A stretch of DNA of 64,000 bases from CAIWHR01 sp963724975 (GTDB taxonomy: Bacteria > Pseudomonadota > Gammaproteobacteria > Burkholderiales > Casimicrobiaceae). Below are positions 55,247-63,871 of this stretch, one piece after another. Both the position numbers and the translations under genes were made by a program. Every line of letters starts with the position of its first letter. The stretch's first letter is position 1. The stretch spans positions 62,001 through 126,000 of the forward strand of contig CAVRXB010000003.1 in the NCBI GenBank assembly GCA_963724975.1, written 5' to 3'. The notes beneath the pieces are model-generated. The model saw only the letters and a program-made list of their open reading frames with translations, was not told where the DNA came from and did no database searches.

Positions 55247-55627
55247 ATGTCTGAATCGGATCCCCGGGTCTTCTTTGCCGCGGAGCGCACGCTGCTCGCG
55301 TGGTTGCGGACCGGCCTTACGATCATTGCCCTGGGATTTGTGGTTGCCCGCTTCGGATTATTTCTGCAGCTGCTGTCGGCGCAAATGCACTCTGATGCCG
55401 CCAATCAAGCGCACTCCGGATCGTCGGCAGTGCTGGGCGTCCTGTTCGTCGTCGTGGGCGCGATTGCGATCCTGATCGCCACGGTTCAACACCGGCGCTT
55501 TGTTTCGACTCTGCCCCAAATCGATTTACCGGCGAAGTACAACCGCGCGTTCGCGGTCGCTCTCTCCGCCTTGATTGGCGTTCTGGGTCTGCTGCTCGCC
55601 GCCTACCTTATCTTTTCGCACGCCTGA
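55247..55627 (+). CDS. DUF202 membrane protein (YidH type)
   Basis: 126 residues. Hallmark DPRVFFAAERTLLAWLRTGLTIIALGFVVARFG at the start, then two more helices (SSAVLGVLFVVVGAIAILIAT, FAVALSALIGVLGLLLAAYLIF). Inner-membrane protein of unknown function. Confidence 0.88.
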   Translation: MSESDPRVFFAAERTLLAWLRTGLTIIALGFVVARFGLFLQLLSAQMHSDAANQAHSGSSAVLGVLFVVVGAIAILIATVQHRRFVSTLPQIDLPAKYNRAFAVALSALIGVLGLLLAAYLIFSHA

Positions 55628-55698
55628 AATGTTGATACTGCGTCGGATTTCCGCTATCGCCATGGTCGGTTCCTGACCTTACCTCGCCGGACACTGCA

Positions 55699-55962
55699 GT
55701 GGAAATTGTCGCCGCGCTCCTCGTTGCATTCAGTGTGGCCGCCTATCTCCGATTCCGGCGATGGCCGGCACTTCGAGCTATCGGGCTCGCTTCGTTGTCG
55801 GCCCCGTTGGCGATCACGTTCAGCGCGTTTGTGTTTCCGGCGGATCCGGAATTTCGAACGTGGTGGCATGTCACCGTCGTTACATCGGTATTCTTCGGTC
55901 TTTGCGCTGCTGCGGCGGGTTACCTGCTGGTGGGGCTCGTGCGGCAACAGCGCATTGATTGA
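55699..55962 (+). CDS. Small membrane protein
   Basis: 87 residues from a GTG. Three hydrophobic segments (EIVAALLVAFSVAAYL, LASLSAPLAITFSAFVF, VVTSVFFGLCAAAAGYLLVGLV). Not recognised. It follows the DUF202 gene by 71 bases. Confidence 0.55.
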   Translation: MEIVAALLVAFSVAAYLRFRRWPALRAIGLASLSAPLAITFSAFVFPADPEFRTWWHVTVVTSVFFGLCAAAAGYLLVGLVRQQRID

Positions 55963-55986
55963 AACATTGGCCTCGGGAGGCGGCAA

Positions 55987-56313
55987 TTGCAAACACTCGT
56001 TCAAGTGATCTGCACGCCCGGCTCGAGCCTCCGTGACGCAATCGCCAATGACCGCAAGCTTCAGGTCCATTGGTTCGAGGTCCTGCTGGAACGGAAAGCT
56101 GGGCGTTTTCCCGGTTGGACGAAGCTCAGGAGCCGGGCTCCCGGTCGGCGGGGCTCCATCAACATCCAGTGGAACGGCACAACCAGGGTGCTCTCATGTC
56201 GTGTCGTGAATAAGGGTCGCGGAAAGCCGAATTTGATCATCGGTGATTTCGTTAATTACCTGTTGCGGCGACATAACCGGCGCGTCAAGCTCATCACCGT
56301 TCTTCCCGGATAG
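55987..56313 (+). CDS. Basic hypothetical protein
   Basis: 108 residues from a TTG, highly basic (RRGSINIQWNGTTRVLSCRVVNKGRGKPNLIIG, then a final KLITVLPG). WKLTSRAPGRRG-like Arg-rich patch near the middle; the even strand spacing suggests a beta fold and nucleic-acid binding is possible from charge. No family. The TTG is preceded by CGGGAGGCGG, a good ribosome-binding site. Confidence 0.5.
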   Translation: MQTLVQVICTPGSSLRDAIANDRKLQVHWFEVLLERKAGRFPGWTKLRSRAPGRRGSINIQWNGTTRVLSCRVVNKGRGKPNLIIGDFVNYLLRRHNRRVKLITVLPG

Positions 56314-56346
56314 TCACGATCGCGCAGCGGTTTATTCACGAGAACC

Positions 56347-56802
56347 ATGTTGATCAACGGCAAATGCCACTGTGGCAATATTGCGTTCGAGCTCGAATGG
56401 GAAGGTGACCCGCCGACGATTCCGGCGCGTGCATGCGGCTGTTCGTTTTGTCTCAAGCATGGCGGCGTCTGGACTTCGAATCCGAGCTCCACGCTGGCCG
56501 TCACCGTTGACGACGCCTCACTTATTTCGAAGTACGTATTCGGGACCCGAACCGCCACGTTTCACGTCTGTTCACGCTGCGGCATCGTCCCGTTTGTGAC
56601 CAGCGAAATCGCCAATCATCTCTACGCGGTTGTGAACGTCAGCGTGCTGGAGAATATCGACCCGTCCTGGCTCCGCCATGGCAAAGCGAGTTTCGAGGGT
56701 GAAGACCTAGAATCTCGCCTTGCGCGTAGGCAGCGCAACTGGATCGCCAGTGTTCGCATCGCCGACAGAGTCAGCAAAGACCAATGTCCACCTACACCGT
56801 AG
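56347..56802 (+). CDS. GFA-family zinc protein
   Basis: 151 residues. GKCHCGNIAFELEWEGD, then ARACGCSFCLKHGGVWTS and FHVCSRCGIVPFVTSEI provide the three Cys pairs of the formaldehyde-activating-enzyme fold. Role beyond zinc binding unproven. It overlaps the OsmC gene start by 19 bases. Second of three GFA proteins in this region (also 54658 and 59360). Confidence 0.86.
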   Translation: MLINGKCHCGNIAFELEWEGDPPTIPARACGCSFCLKHGGVWTSNPSSTLAVTVDDASLISKYVFGTRTATFHVCSRCGIVPFVTSEIANHLYAVVNVSVLENIDPSWLRHGKASFEGEDLESRLARRQRNWIASVRIADRVSKDQCPPTP

Positions 56803-57254
56803 CCGTTTCCTGGGCCCGCGGCGCAGCGTTGTTCATCGACAATAAGTACAGCCGTCGGCACACCTGGGTGTTCGACGGCGGACTCGAGGTACCTGCGTCG
56901 TCCTCTCCGCATGTGGTGCCGGCGCCCTACTCGGAGTTGAATGCGGTGGATCCCGAAGAGGCCTTCGTTGCCTCGCTCTCCAGCTGCCACATGCTCTGGT
57001 TTCTTTCCATCGCGGCGAGGAATCATTTTTGCGTCGACACATACGTCGACGAAGCAGTGGGCACGATGGCCAGAAACTCCGCCGGGAAGCTCGCGATGAC
57101 TCACGTCGCGCTTCGACCTCGGCTGAAGTTCGCCGGCGAGCGCGTGCCGAACCGGTCAAAGATCGAAGCCATGCATCACGAGGCGCACGCCGAGTGCTTC
57201 ATAGCGAACTCCGTTACCACAGAGGTATCGGTTGAGCCTGTCTATGCATCCTGA
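56784..57254 (+). CDS. OsmC-family peroxidase-like protein
   Basis: 156 residues. YTVAVSWARGAALFIDNKYSRRHTWVFDGGLEV, then DPEEAFVASLSSCHMLWFLSIAARNHF (first peroxidatic Cys, about 72) and HHEAHAECFIANSV (second Cys, about 140). Reduces organic hydroperoxides in the family. Overlaps the GFA stop. Confidence 0.9.
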   Translation: MSTYTVAVSWARGAALFIDNKYSRRHTWVFDGGLEVPASSSPHVVPAPYSELNAVDPEEAFVASLSSCHMLWFLSIAARNHFCVDTYVDEAVGTMARNSAGKLAMTHVALRPRLKFAGERVPNRSKIEAMHHEAHAECFIANSVTTEVSVEPVYAS

Positions 57255-57277
57255 GAAGTCAGTTGCAATAAACGCGT

Positions 57278-57586
57278 ATGGGATTCAACGATCTGCGTAC
57301 ACCCGATAGATGGATGGCTGCCATCAGCGCGGTGCTTCTCGTGGCGTACTTCGTGTTTTCCGTGTACACGCTGGCCGCGCCATCGGCCTATGATCCGCAA
57401 CAGCGGATGGCCTACGGGTTCATAACGATGCTCGCGTTCATCCTTCTGTTGCTTGGAGGCGCGCTTTGGTTCGGCGTTGCGCGTAAGCACCCGTGGGTGA
57501 TTCGCACCGTATTCGCCATTGCCATTTTTCCCGTACTTAGTCAGACGGCGCAGGAAATCTTCCTGCTGGTGCATCGCGCCCAGTAG
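57278..57586 (+). CDS. Membrane protein of unknown function
   Basis: 102 residues with three helices (WMAAISAVLLVAYFVFSVYTLA, MAYGFITMLAFILLLLGGALWFG, WVIRTVFAIAIFPVLSQTAQE). No family. 23 bases after the OsmC gene. Confidence 0.6.
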   Translation: MGFNDLRTPDRWMAAISAVLLVAYFVFSVYTLAAPSAYDPQQRMAYGFITMLAFILLLLGGALWFGVARKHPWVIRTVFAIAIFPVLSQTAQEIFLLVHRAQ

Positions 57587-57619
57587 CTGCTTTGTACAAG
57601 CCACGCATTGGAGACTGCC

Positions 57620-58000
57620 ATGCGACAGGTTCAAGACTATCCCTACGCAACTCACCTCGACATCCGTTATGCGCCGCTGGATCTGGTCGACGTTCCGGCG
57701 CTGGTCGCGGCATGTGTCGACCGTTGGTACAACCAGACGCTTTGCAAGGTGAATGACTCGATCGTTCGACTTGGCGTGATGCAGGGTGAATACCACTGGC
57801 ACAAGCACGACAATGACGACGAATTCTTTTTTGTCCTCGACGGTCGCTTCGTTATCGATCTCGAAGACCGTTCGATTGAATTGGAGCCGAGGCAGGGTTT
57901 TGTCGTTCCGAAGGGCATCGTGCACCGGACTCGAGCTCCGGAACGAGCGGTAATCCTGATGGTCGAAAACGCAGGAATCATTCCAACCGGCGATGCCTAA
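57620..58000 (+). CDS. Cupin-domain protein
   Basis: 126 residues from the ATG at 57620. Cupin motif 1 GEYHWHKHDNDDEFFFVLDGRFVIDLED (about 56-83) and motif 2 GFVVPKGIVHRTRAPE: metal ligands His, His, Glu, His. Small-molecule isomerase or binding protein, unknown. Its stop overlaps the next in-frame ATG region by eight bases. Confidence 0.85.
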   Translation: MRQVQDYPYATHLDIRYAPLDLVDVPALVAACVDRWYNQTLCKVNDSIVRLGVMQGEYHWHKHDNDDEFFFVLDGRFVIDLEDRSIELEPRQGFVVPKGIVHRTRAPERAVILMVENAGIIPTGDA

Positions 58001-58037
58001 TGCGCGGTGCACGGTATTTGTGCGGAGTTGCTTGCGG

Positions 58038-58847
58038 ATGAAAACTGAACCGCACCCTGATGACAGCTGGAACAAGGGGCGTCCCTACGAGATGTATGTC
58101 GGGCGCTGGAGTCGACTTGTTGCAGTCGAATTCCTCGCCTGGCTCGGCCGGCCGCCGTCTCTGCGATGGCTCGACGTGGGGTGTGGAACGGGCGCCCTGA
58201 CTCGGGCGATATTCGATCGGTGCGCACCCGCTCGATTGATCGGCGTCGATCCCTCCGAGGGATTTCTGGCAGAGGCTCGCGAGCGGCTTGCAGGCAATGC
58301 CACGTTTTACGTCGGCGACGCGATGGCGCTCCCCTTGGCGAACGCGTCCCTGGACATCGTCGTGTCCGGCCTCGTGCTCAATTTCGTTCCAAACCCCGCC
58401 GCTGGTCTTGCCGAAATGAAACGAACGGCCGCTGCCGGCGGGACCCTAGCGGCCTACGTCTGGGATTACGCGGAAAGAATGCAGCTGATGCGACATTTCT
58501 GGGATGTTGCGGTCGCGCTGAACCCCGGTGCGCGTCCCCTCGATGAAGGTGTCCGCTTTCCGCTGTGCCGGCCGCAGGCGCTCACGAACCTGTTTCGGGA
58601 GGGCGGGCTTGCGAACGTCGAAGTCGCGCCGATCGAGATCGAGACCCGGTTTCGCAGTTTCGACGACTATTGGAACCCGTTTCTCGGAGGGCAGGGACCT
58701 GCTCCGTCGTACACGATGTCGCTCGACGAGCCGACCCGCATGCGGTTGCGCGAACGCCTGCGTGAGCGGCTGCCGATTCAATCCGACGGATCGATAGCAC
58801 TGGTCGCTCGCGCGTGGGCCGTTCGTGGCAGCGTCTCACCCAATTGA
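58038..58847 (+). CDS. Class I SAM-dependent methyltransferase
   Basis: 269 residues from the ATG at 58038 (MKTEPHPDDSWNKGRPYEMY); the ATG at 57993 overlaps the cupin gene. SAM site LRWLDVGCGTGALTRAIF (about 42-59), LIGVDPSEGFL, GDAMALPLANASLDIVVSGLVLNFV. Methyltransf_11-type; acceptor unknown. Confidence 0.88.
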   Translation: MKTEPHPDDSWNKGRPYEMYVGRWSRLVAVEFLAWLGRPPSLRWLDVGCGTGALTRAIFDRCAPARLIGVDPSEGFLAEARERLAGNATFYVGDAMALPLANASLDIVVSGLVLNFVPNPAAGLAEMKRTAAAGGTLAAYVWDYAERMQLMRHFWDVAVALNPGARPLDEGVRFPLCRPQALTNLFREGGLANVEVAPIEIETRFRSFDDYWNPFLGGQGPAPSYTMSLDEPTRMRLRERLRERLPIQSDGSIALVARAWAVRGSVSPN

Positions 58848-58905
58848 ACGCGACGTCCGTGCCTGTCAAATAGCCCGTTGCGGTATCGCGTCAAGGGAGA
58901 ACACC

Positions 58906-59313
58906 ATGAAGATGCAGCGGCTTCTCGTCGTGCTTACGCTCATCAATTTTTCGCTCTTGCTTTTCCTGGTTGTGCCGATCGGCCCGGCGTCCGCCGACGC
59001 CACCACGACAGTGCTGCGCGGGCGCGCACTCGAAATCGTCGACGAGCAGGGCCGAGTCCGGGCGAGCATCGCCGTACTGCCGTCGAGCGTACAACCGACA
59101 GGGGAGCGTTCGTCTGAGACGGTCCTGCTTCGCCTGATCACCGAGCGCGGTCGTCCGTCGGTAAAGATCGGCGCGTCGGAGGAGGCGGCAGGCTTGAGCC
59201 TCGTCGGCCCGACGGACACCAAAGACACGTATGTGATTTTGAAGGCGCAGGGCACAGTGAGCTCCCTGCGATTGCGAAACGAGGACGGCCGGGAGCAAAC
59301 CATCAAACCTTAG
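58906..59313 (+). CDS. Secreted or membrane-anchored hypothetical protein
   Basis: 135 residues from the ATG at 58906, with AAGGGAGA upstream. N-terminal hydrophobic segment (LLVVLTLINFSLLLFLVVPIG, about 5-25), ending ASADA. Then LRGRALEIVDEQGRVRASIAVLP and PSVKIGASEEAAGLSLVG, an RALEIVDEQGRVRA-type beta repeat found in small secreted proteins. Unknown role. Confidence 0.65.
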   Translation: MKMQRLLVVLTLINFSLLLFLVVPIGPASADATTTVLRGRALEIVDEQGRVRASIAVLPSSVQPTGERSSETVLLRLITERGRPSVKIGASEEAAGLSLVGPTDTKDTYVILKAQGTVSSLRLRNEDGREQTIKP

Positions 59314-59359
59314 TATCATCGTTCTCCGCGCTGAACGTTCAAATTTGGAGGTGCAACAA

Positions 59360-59779
59360 ATGGACATCGCCGAGGGTGGCTGCCTCTGTGCCGCTGTCCG
59401 ATATCGGGTGAGCGGCGCGGCGCTGGCTGCGAGCAACTGCCATTGCAACTCCTGCCGGCGGGCGAGTGGCGCTCCGTCCGTTGCGTGGGGTGTGTTTCGG
59501 CGCGGAGACTTTGCCTTCATAACCGGCCACCCTGTTGCGTTTCGCTCGTCGCCGCCCGTCGTTCGGACCTTTTGCGGACGGTGCGGGACTCCGCTGACCT
59601 ACCAGCACGATGACAGCCCCGGCACGATCGATGTCACCACGGCGACACTCGATTCGCCGGAGCGATTTCCACCGACGCGGGAAATCTGGCTCGAGCACAA
59701 GCTATCGTGGGCGCCCGTCAATCAAGCGCTCCGGCATTTTCCGAGAAGCAGTTTGGCGCAACCGCGCTCGACCACCTAG
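59360..59779 (+). CDS. GFA-family zinc protein
   Basis: 139 residues from the ATG at 59360. GGCLCAAVRYRVSGAALAASNCHCNSCRRASGAPSV and RTFCGRCGTPLTYQHDD contain three Cys pairs; DVTTATLDSPERFPPTREIWLEHKLSW is the usual C-terminal block. Unrelated copies at 54658 and 56347 make three in 5 kb. Confidence 0.87.
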   Translation: MDIAEGGCLCAAVRYRVSGAALAASNCHCNSCRRASGAPSVAWGVFRRGDFAFITGHPVAFRSSPPVVRTFCGRCGTPLTYQHDDSPGTIDVTTATLDSPERFPPTREIWLEHKLSWAPVNQALRHFPRSSLAQPRSTT

Positions 59780-59890
59780 CGTCTCGGACAGGTGAGCCAC
59801 GATGCCGCTCGATGTGGCTTATTGCCGAGGCGGTGGACGCAATGCGAAATTCGTCTCCTTTGGACAAGTGAGAACAAGGAAAGGGCCTCG

Positions 59891-60157
59891 ATGCGCACAC
59901 TGCTGTTCCTGATCGCGGGCGTGATGCTGCTTGCGGCTTTCCTGCTGTTGGCGAAGCTCTTTTCCGTAACCGTTACCGATGCTCCGCGCGTCGCTCTAAT
60001 CTCCTTTGTCGTCGTCTGGCTGCTCGTTTGCGGGCTGAACATGTGGATCGGTGTGACCCGGGCAGGGTATTCGATTGCGGAAGAGTTGCCGATTTTTTTG
60101 CTCATTTTCGGCGTGCCCGCGGTTGCCGCTGCGTTGCTCAAATGGCGTCTGCTTTGA
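59891..60157 (+). CDS. Small membrane protein
   Basis: 88 residues from the ATG at 59891. Three helices (TLLFLIAGVMLLAAFLLLAKL, VALISFVVVWLLVCGLNMWIG, LPIFLLIFGVPAVAAALL). No family. CAAGGAAAGG upstream fits a ribosome-binding site, so I did not use the longer frame from 59792. Confidence 0.6.
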   Translation: MRTLLFLIAGVMLLAAFLLLAKLFSVTVTDAPRVALISFVVVWLLVCGLNMWIGVTRAGYSIAEELPIFLLIFGVPAVAAALLKWRLL

Positions 60158-60224
60158 ACCTGGGATTAAGCGACGTGCGAGGCCTGGCTCGAATTGCCCG
60201 GCGTAAAGCTCGCGAGTAATCGAG

Positions 60225-60581
60225 ATGCCCGTCTCTCAAGACTTGGACCATCTCCGGTCGATCGCCGTCGAGCTGAGGGACTATGTCGCCGACGTTCGCG
60301 CGTCGGTCGACGACGAAATTCGAACCTACCCCACGCCGATACCCCGTTGCGATGCCCAATTCAATTTCGTCTACGAGCAGCGGGGGCGGCTGACCGAACT
60401 GCTGAACTTTCTAGACGCCGAAATGGATCGAGGTGGTCGGCCGAGCCAGCTTGCGAGCATCATCGCCGGTTTCCTCGCGTCGTCTCCACTGCGCGAGAAC
60501 GACGAGGAACGCGACCTCCGCAAACGTCTCGCCGACGCCACGTCGGCGCACAGCCTCGCAACGCCGCCGACGCCCGGCTGA
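60225..60581 (+). CDS. Hypothetical helical protein
   Basis: 118 residues: SQDLDHLRSIAVELRDYVADVRASVDDEIRTY, FNFVYEQRGRLTELLNFLDAEMDRGGRPSQLASIIAGFLAS and a C-terminal charged tail. Helical, cytoplasmic, not recognised. An overlapping frame at 60194-60646 is Arg-rich shadow. Confidence 0.55.
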   Translation: MPVSQDLDHLRSIAVELRDYVADVRASVDDEIRTYPTPIPRCDAQFNFVYEQRGRLTELLNFLDAEMDRGGRPSQLASIIAGFLASSPLRENDEERDLRKRLADATSAHSLATPPTPG

Positions 60582-60655
60582 TCGGCGTGGATCGCGCATT
60601 GACGAAGCGTCGCGACGGTTTCAGAATCAGCGCGCCGGACCACTAGGAGCAAGTC

Positions 60656-61216
60656 ATGACCGCATTGTCCGCCCTGTGGTTGCCGATTCTGCTTTCATCG
60701 GTGCTCGTTTTCGTCGCGAGCTCGATCATTCATATGTTCCTTCCGTGGCACAAGAACGACTACCCGAAGGTGCCGAACGAGAAGGAGGCGATGGATGCGC
60801 TGCGGCCGCTTGCCATACCGCCGGGTGATTACATGATGCCCCGCTGCGAAGGTAACCAGGAAATGCATTCACCGGAGTTCACTGAGAAGTTGAGACAAGG
60901 CCCCGTGATGGTGCTCACGGTTCTGCCGAACGGCCCCTTCTCGATGGGCAGGAACCTGACGCTGTGGTTTGTCTATTGCGTCGTGGTCGGGATCTTCGCG
61001 GCTTATATCGCAGGACGCGCGTTACCCGCAGGAGCTTCGTATCCCCACGTATTCCAGCTCGTGGGCGCCGCCGCGTTCGCCGGCTACGTTCTCGCGCTCT
61101 GGCAAATGACGATCTGGTATCGGCGTGCGTTGAGCACCACCATCAAGGCGAGCATCGACGGACTGATCTACTCGCTGCTGACGGCAGGCACATTTGGCTG
61201 GCTGTGGCCACATTAG
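60656..61216 (+). CDS. Membrane protein of unknown function
   Basis: 186 residues. N-terminal helix (LWLPILLSSVLVFVASSIIHMFLPWHK, about 7-33), then the soluble patch NDYPKVPNEKEAMDALRPLAIPPGDYMMPR, and three helices near 100-185. The WHKNDYPKVPNEKEAMDALR stretch recurs in uncharacterised membrane proteins. AGGAGCAAG precedes the ATG. Confidence 0.7.
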   Translation: MTALSALWLPILLSSVLVFVASSIIHMFLPWHKNDYPKVPNEKEAMDALRPLAIPPGDYMMPRCEGNQEMHSPEFTEKLRQGPVMVLTVLPNGPFSMGRNLTLWFVYCVVVGIFAAYIAGRALPAGASYPHVFQLVGAAAFAGYVLALWQMTIWYRRALSTTIKASIDGLIYSLLTAGTFGWLWPH

Positions 61217-61252
61217 CAGGGCGCGAGCTTGGCACGCATCGAGGGAACTCTC

Positions 61253-61555
61253 ATGTGCAGAAATATCAGGATGCTCTTCAATTTCGCACCGCCGGTCACC
61301 GAGGAAGAGATTCGTGCGGCGTCTTTTCAGTTCGTGCGCAAGATCAGCGGATTCAACAAGCCTTCGCGGGCAAACGAGGCGGCCTTCGATACCGCCATTG
61401 CGGAGATCGCCGCTGCCTCGGGCAAGCTTCTCGCTTCGCTCGAGACGAGTGCGCCGCCGCGGGATCGCGCGGAAGAGGCGGCCAAGGCACGTGCCCGCGC
61501 CACGTTGCGATTTTCCCGGCAACCTTCGCTGATCGCGCCGCCGGAGGCTCCTTAG
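61253..61555 (+). CDS. DUF2277 family protein
   Basis: 100 residues from the ATG at 61253. Begins MCRNIRMLFNFAPPVTEEEIRAASFQFVRKISGFNKPS, the DUF2277 signature (CRNIR.L.NF.PP.T..EI..AA.Q.VRK.SG), then an acidic helix and a basic tail. Function unknown. Confidence 0.88.
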   Translation: MCRNIRMLFNFAPPVTEEEIRAASFQFVRKISGFNKPSRANEAAFDTAIAEIAAASGKLLASLETSAPPRDRAEEAAKARARATLRFSRQPSLIAPPEAP

Positions 61556-61574
61556 CAATGCCTCGAGTTTGGCC

Positions 61575-62135
61575 ATGTCCGGCAAGGTCATTCTGCTGAA
61601 CGGCGCATCGAGCTCCGGCAAGTCCACGCTGGCGCGCGGACTGCAACAAAACCTAGACGAACCGTTCTGGCACTTCTCGATCGACCACCTGTTTGCCGCT
61701 CGCATGTTGCCGAAGGCGCGCATCGATGCCGGAGAGTTTCCGTGGAGCGGATTGCGCCGGCGGTTCTTCGACGGATTTCACCGGTGCCTGCCGGCGCTCG
61801 CCGACGCCGGGAACAATCTCATCGTCGAGCACATCATCGAGGAGGAGAGCTGGATGCCTCGGCTTCTGCATCTTCTCGGGACAATCGATGTCTTCTTCGT
61901 CGGGATTCACTGTCCGCTGCCGGAGCTCGAGCGGCGCGAACGCGAGCGCGGCGACCGCCGGATCGGCGAGGCGAAGGCGGATCATGACGTCACGCACGCG
62001 TTCGCTGTCTACGACATGGAGGTCGACGCTACCCTTCCAGCGGATCGCAACGTCGACTCGATCATCGCCGCCTGGAGGAAGCGGGTGCGCCCAAACGCGT
62101 TCGACAGGATGGCGCAGCGAGCGGGTTCGAGATGA
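61575..62135 (+). CDS. Chloramphenicol-phosphotransferase-like P-loop kinase
   Basis: 186 residues. Walker A LNGASSSGKSTLARGL (about 6-21), then FWHFSIDHLFAARMLP, LIVEHIIEEESWMPRLLHLLG and FFVGIHCPLPELERRERERGDRRIGEA. It matches the CPT family fold; whether chloramphenicol or another hydroxyl substrate is used is unproven. The ATG at 61575 is preferred to the TTG at 61569. Confidence 0.82.
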   Translation: MSGKVILLNGASSSGKSTLARGLQQNLDEPFWHFSIDHLFAARMLPKARIDAGEFPWSGLRRRFFDGFHRCLPALADAGNNLIVEHIIEEESWMPRLLHLLGTIDVFFVGIHCPLPELERRERERGDRRIGEAKADHDVTHAFAVYDMEVDATLPADRNVDSIIAAWRKRVRPNAFDRMAQRAGSR

Positions 62136-62271
62136 TCGGCTTGGCCCGCGTGCGGCGAAATTACGCGTACTTGACAGAAGTCTTTAGCATTCGTTTAAGG
62201 TCTCAGCCAATACTCGCCCCCCTCTCGGTCGGTTCGCTCGCGCCGGGTCCCTTCATTTCAAAGGTCCGCTT

Positions 62272-62820
62272 ATGACGAAGCACATTGCCGTTCTCACTCT
62301 CGCGGTCGCCCTTGGTGCGGCGCCGGCTTTCGCTGCGTTGAAACCCGGCGACGCCGCACCCGATTTCAAGGCGCAGGCGTCGCTCGGCGGCGGCGTCTTT
62401 ACGTTTTCGCTCGCCGACGCCCTGAAAAAGGGCCCTGTCGTCCTGTACTTCTACCCCGCCGCTTTCACGACAGGCTGCACGATCGAGGCGCATGATTTCG
62501 CCGAGGCCGTGGACGCCTACCGCTCGCTCGGCGCGACCGTCATCGGCGTGTCAAACGACGATATCGGCACGCTGAAGAGATTTTCCGTCAGCGAGTGTCG
62601 CGGCAAGTTCGCGGTTGCGGCAGACCAGGATCAGCGCATCATGAAGTCGTATGACGCCGTGTTGGCGATGAAGCCCCAGTATGCGGACCGGGTGTCGTAT
62701 GTCATCGCTCCGGATGGCCATATCGTCTATGCGTATACGTCGCTCAACCCGGAAAAGCATGTCGAGAACACGCTCGACGCGCTTCGCAAGTGGTCGTCGC
62801 AACAAGGAAAAGCAAAGTAA
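62272..62820 (+). CDS. Secreted peroxiredoxin (AhpC/TSA, Bcp-like)
   Basis: 182 residues with a signal peptide (about 1-22, ending PAFAAL). LKPGDAAPDFKAQASLGG, then VVLYFYPAAFTTGCTIEAHDFAEAVDAY (peroxidatic Cys about 68) and VIGVSNDDIGTLKRFSVSECRGKFAVAAD with the resolving Cys. Reduces peroxides outside the cytoplasm. AAAGGTCCGC precedes the ATG. Confidence 0.88.
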   Translation: MTKHIAVLTLAVALGAAPAFAALKPGDAAPDFKAQASLGGGVFTFSLADALKKGPVVLYFYPAAFTTGCTIEAHDFAEAVDAYRSLGATVIGVSNDDIGTLKRFSVSECRGKFAVAADQDQRIMKSYDAVLAMKPQYADRVSYVIAPDGHIVYAYTSLNPEKHVENTLDALRKWSSQQGKAK

Positions 62821-62843
62821 CTACGGGAGCGATTCTCGCGACG

Positions 62844-63293
62844 ATGCGCCTCAACCCACCGCTGGATCACGCTGATCCTGCGTGGCTGATGCTGCGACAG
62901 GCACTGTGGCCATACCCCGCAAACGAGCACCGGCGCGACATGGCCGATACACTTGCGCGCGGCCATCGCGTCGTCCTCGCCGTCGACCAGAGCGGCTCAC
63001 CCATCGGGTTCATCGAAGGGTCGATTCGAAACGACTATGTGAACGGCACCTCCGGCTCGCCGGTGGCTTTTGTCGAAGGGTTATATGTCGACCCTGCGCA
63101 TCGGCGCCGCGGCGTCGCCCGCGCGTTGGTGGCAGACATTGCGGCATGGGGAACCGCGATGGGATGTGCCGAACTGGCATCCGATGCAGCGATCGCGAAC
63201 TGCGACGCCCATGCTGTTCACCGCGCGCTTGGCTTCATTGAGACCGAGCGCGTCGTCAGCTTCTGCAAGCCGTTGATCGGCGGGCTGCCCTAG
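62844..63293 (+). CDS. AAC(6')-type aminoglycoside acetyltransferase-like GNAT
   Basis: 149 residues from the ATG at 62844. WLMLRQALWPYPANEHRRDM, GFIEGSIRNDYVNGTSGSPVAFVEGLYVDPAHRRRGVARALVADIAAWGTAMGCAELASDA, HRALGFIETERVVSFCK: the conserved blocks of AAC(6')-I enzymes (acetyl-CoA loop RRRGVA). It would acetylate the 6'-amine of aminoglycosides, or be a chromosomal precursor of such enzymes; resistance is not shown by sequence alone. Confidence 0.83.
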   Translation: MRLNPPLDHADPAWLMLRQALWPYPANEHRRDMADTLARGHRVVLAVDQSGSPIGFIEGSIRNDYVNGTSGSPVAFVEGLYVDPAHRRRGVARALVADIAAWGTAMGCAELASDAAIANCDAHAVHRALGFIETERVVSFCKPLIGGLP

Positions 63294-63379
63294 CCCTTTT
63301 GCGTCACGGCGCGCGTTACGACTGAATCCCGTCCGAACCCGCAAGTTCTATACAATAGTAGTGAAGGAAGGACGTATCG

Positions 63380-63646
63380 ATGAACGACGAGAAAATTACC
63401 GTCCGTGTAACTTCGACCGGGCAAACGCTCGATGTCGTCGTCCTGAACAAGCGTGCAGAGGCGATCGAAGTCGTCCTTGGCGAAGGCGTTCACAGCGTAC
63501 GCTGCATGCTGTCTCCGACCCGAAATGGACTCGCGTACGCGGGCAACGCGATGGGACGGGAAATCGTGTACGAGCGGGCCCGCGCCGATGTCAAGGCCGA
63601 TCTCGACCGCGTCAGCTCCGCTCAGGTGAATTTCAAGCGCCGCTGA
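63380..63646 (+). CDS. Hypothetical protein
   Basis: 88 residues, small soluble beta-rich protein: KITVRVTSTGQTLDVVVLNKRAEAIEVVLGEGVHSVRCMLSPTR, then GNAMGREIVYERARADVKADLDRV. Not recognised. GAAGGAAGGA eight bases before the ATG. Confidence 0.6.
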   Translation: MNDEKITVRVTSTGQTLDVVVLNKRAEAIEVVLGEGVHSVRCMLSPTRNGLAYAGNAMGREIVYERARADVKADLDRVSSAQVNFKRR

Positions 63647-63688
63647 CTGGCGTTACCCCCGCGCCGCAAATTCATTGGGGCTGTGCCC

Positions 63689-63871
63689 ATGCGTATCGTC
63701 CTCAACGTGATAGGTGTCCTGTTGCTGCTGATCGGGGTGATCTGGATCCTGCAGGGCATCAACGTGCTCCCGGGGAGCTTCATGACGGGACAGATAGAGT
63801 GGGCAGCGTACGGCGGGTTAGCCGTCGTTGTGGGCCTCTGCGCGATCTACGCGGCGCGCCGCATTCGATGA
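63689..63871 (+). CDS. Small membrane protein
   Basis: 60 residues from the ATG at 63689. Two helices (IVLNVIGVLLLLIGVIWILQGINVLPGSFM, WAAYGGLAVVVGLCAIYAARR); the WILQGINVLPGSFMTG block is widespread in tiny proteobacterial membrane proteins of unknown role. Its stop overlaps the next ATG (ATGA). Confidence 0.75.
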   Translation: MRIVLNVIGVLLLLIGVIWILQGINVLPGSFMTGQIEWAAYGGLAVVVGLCAIYAARRIR

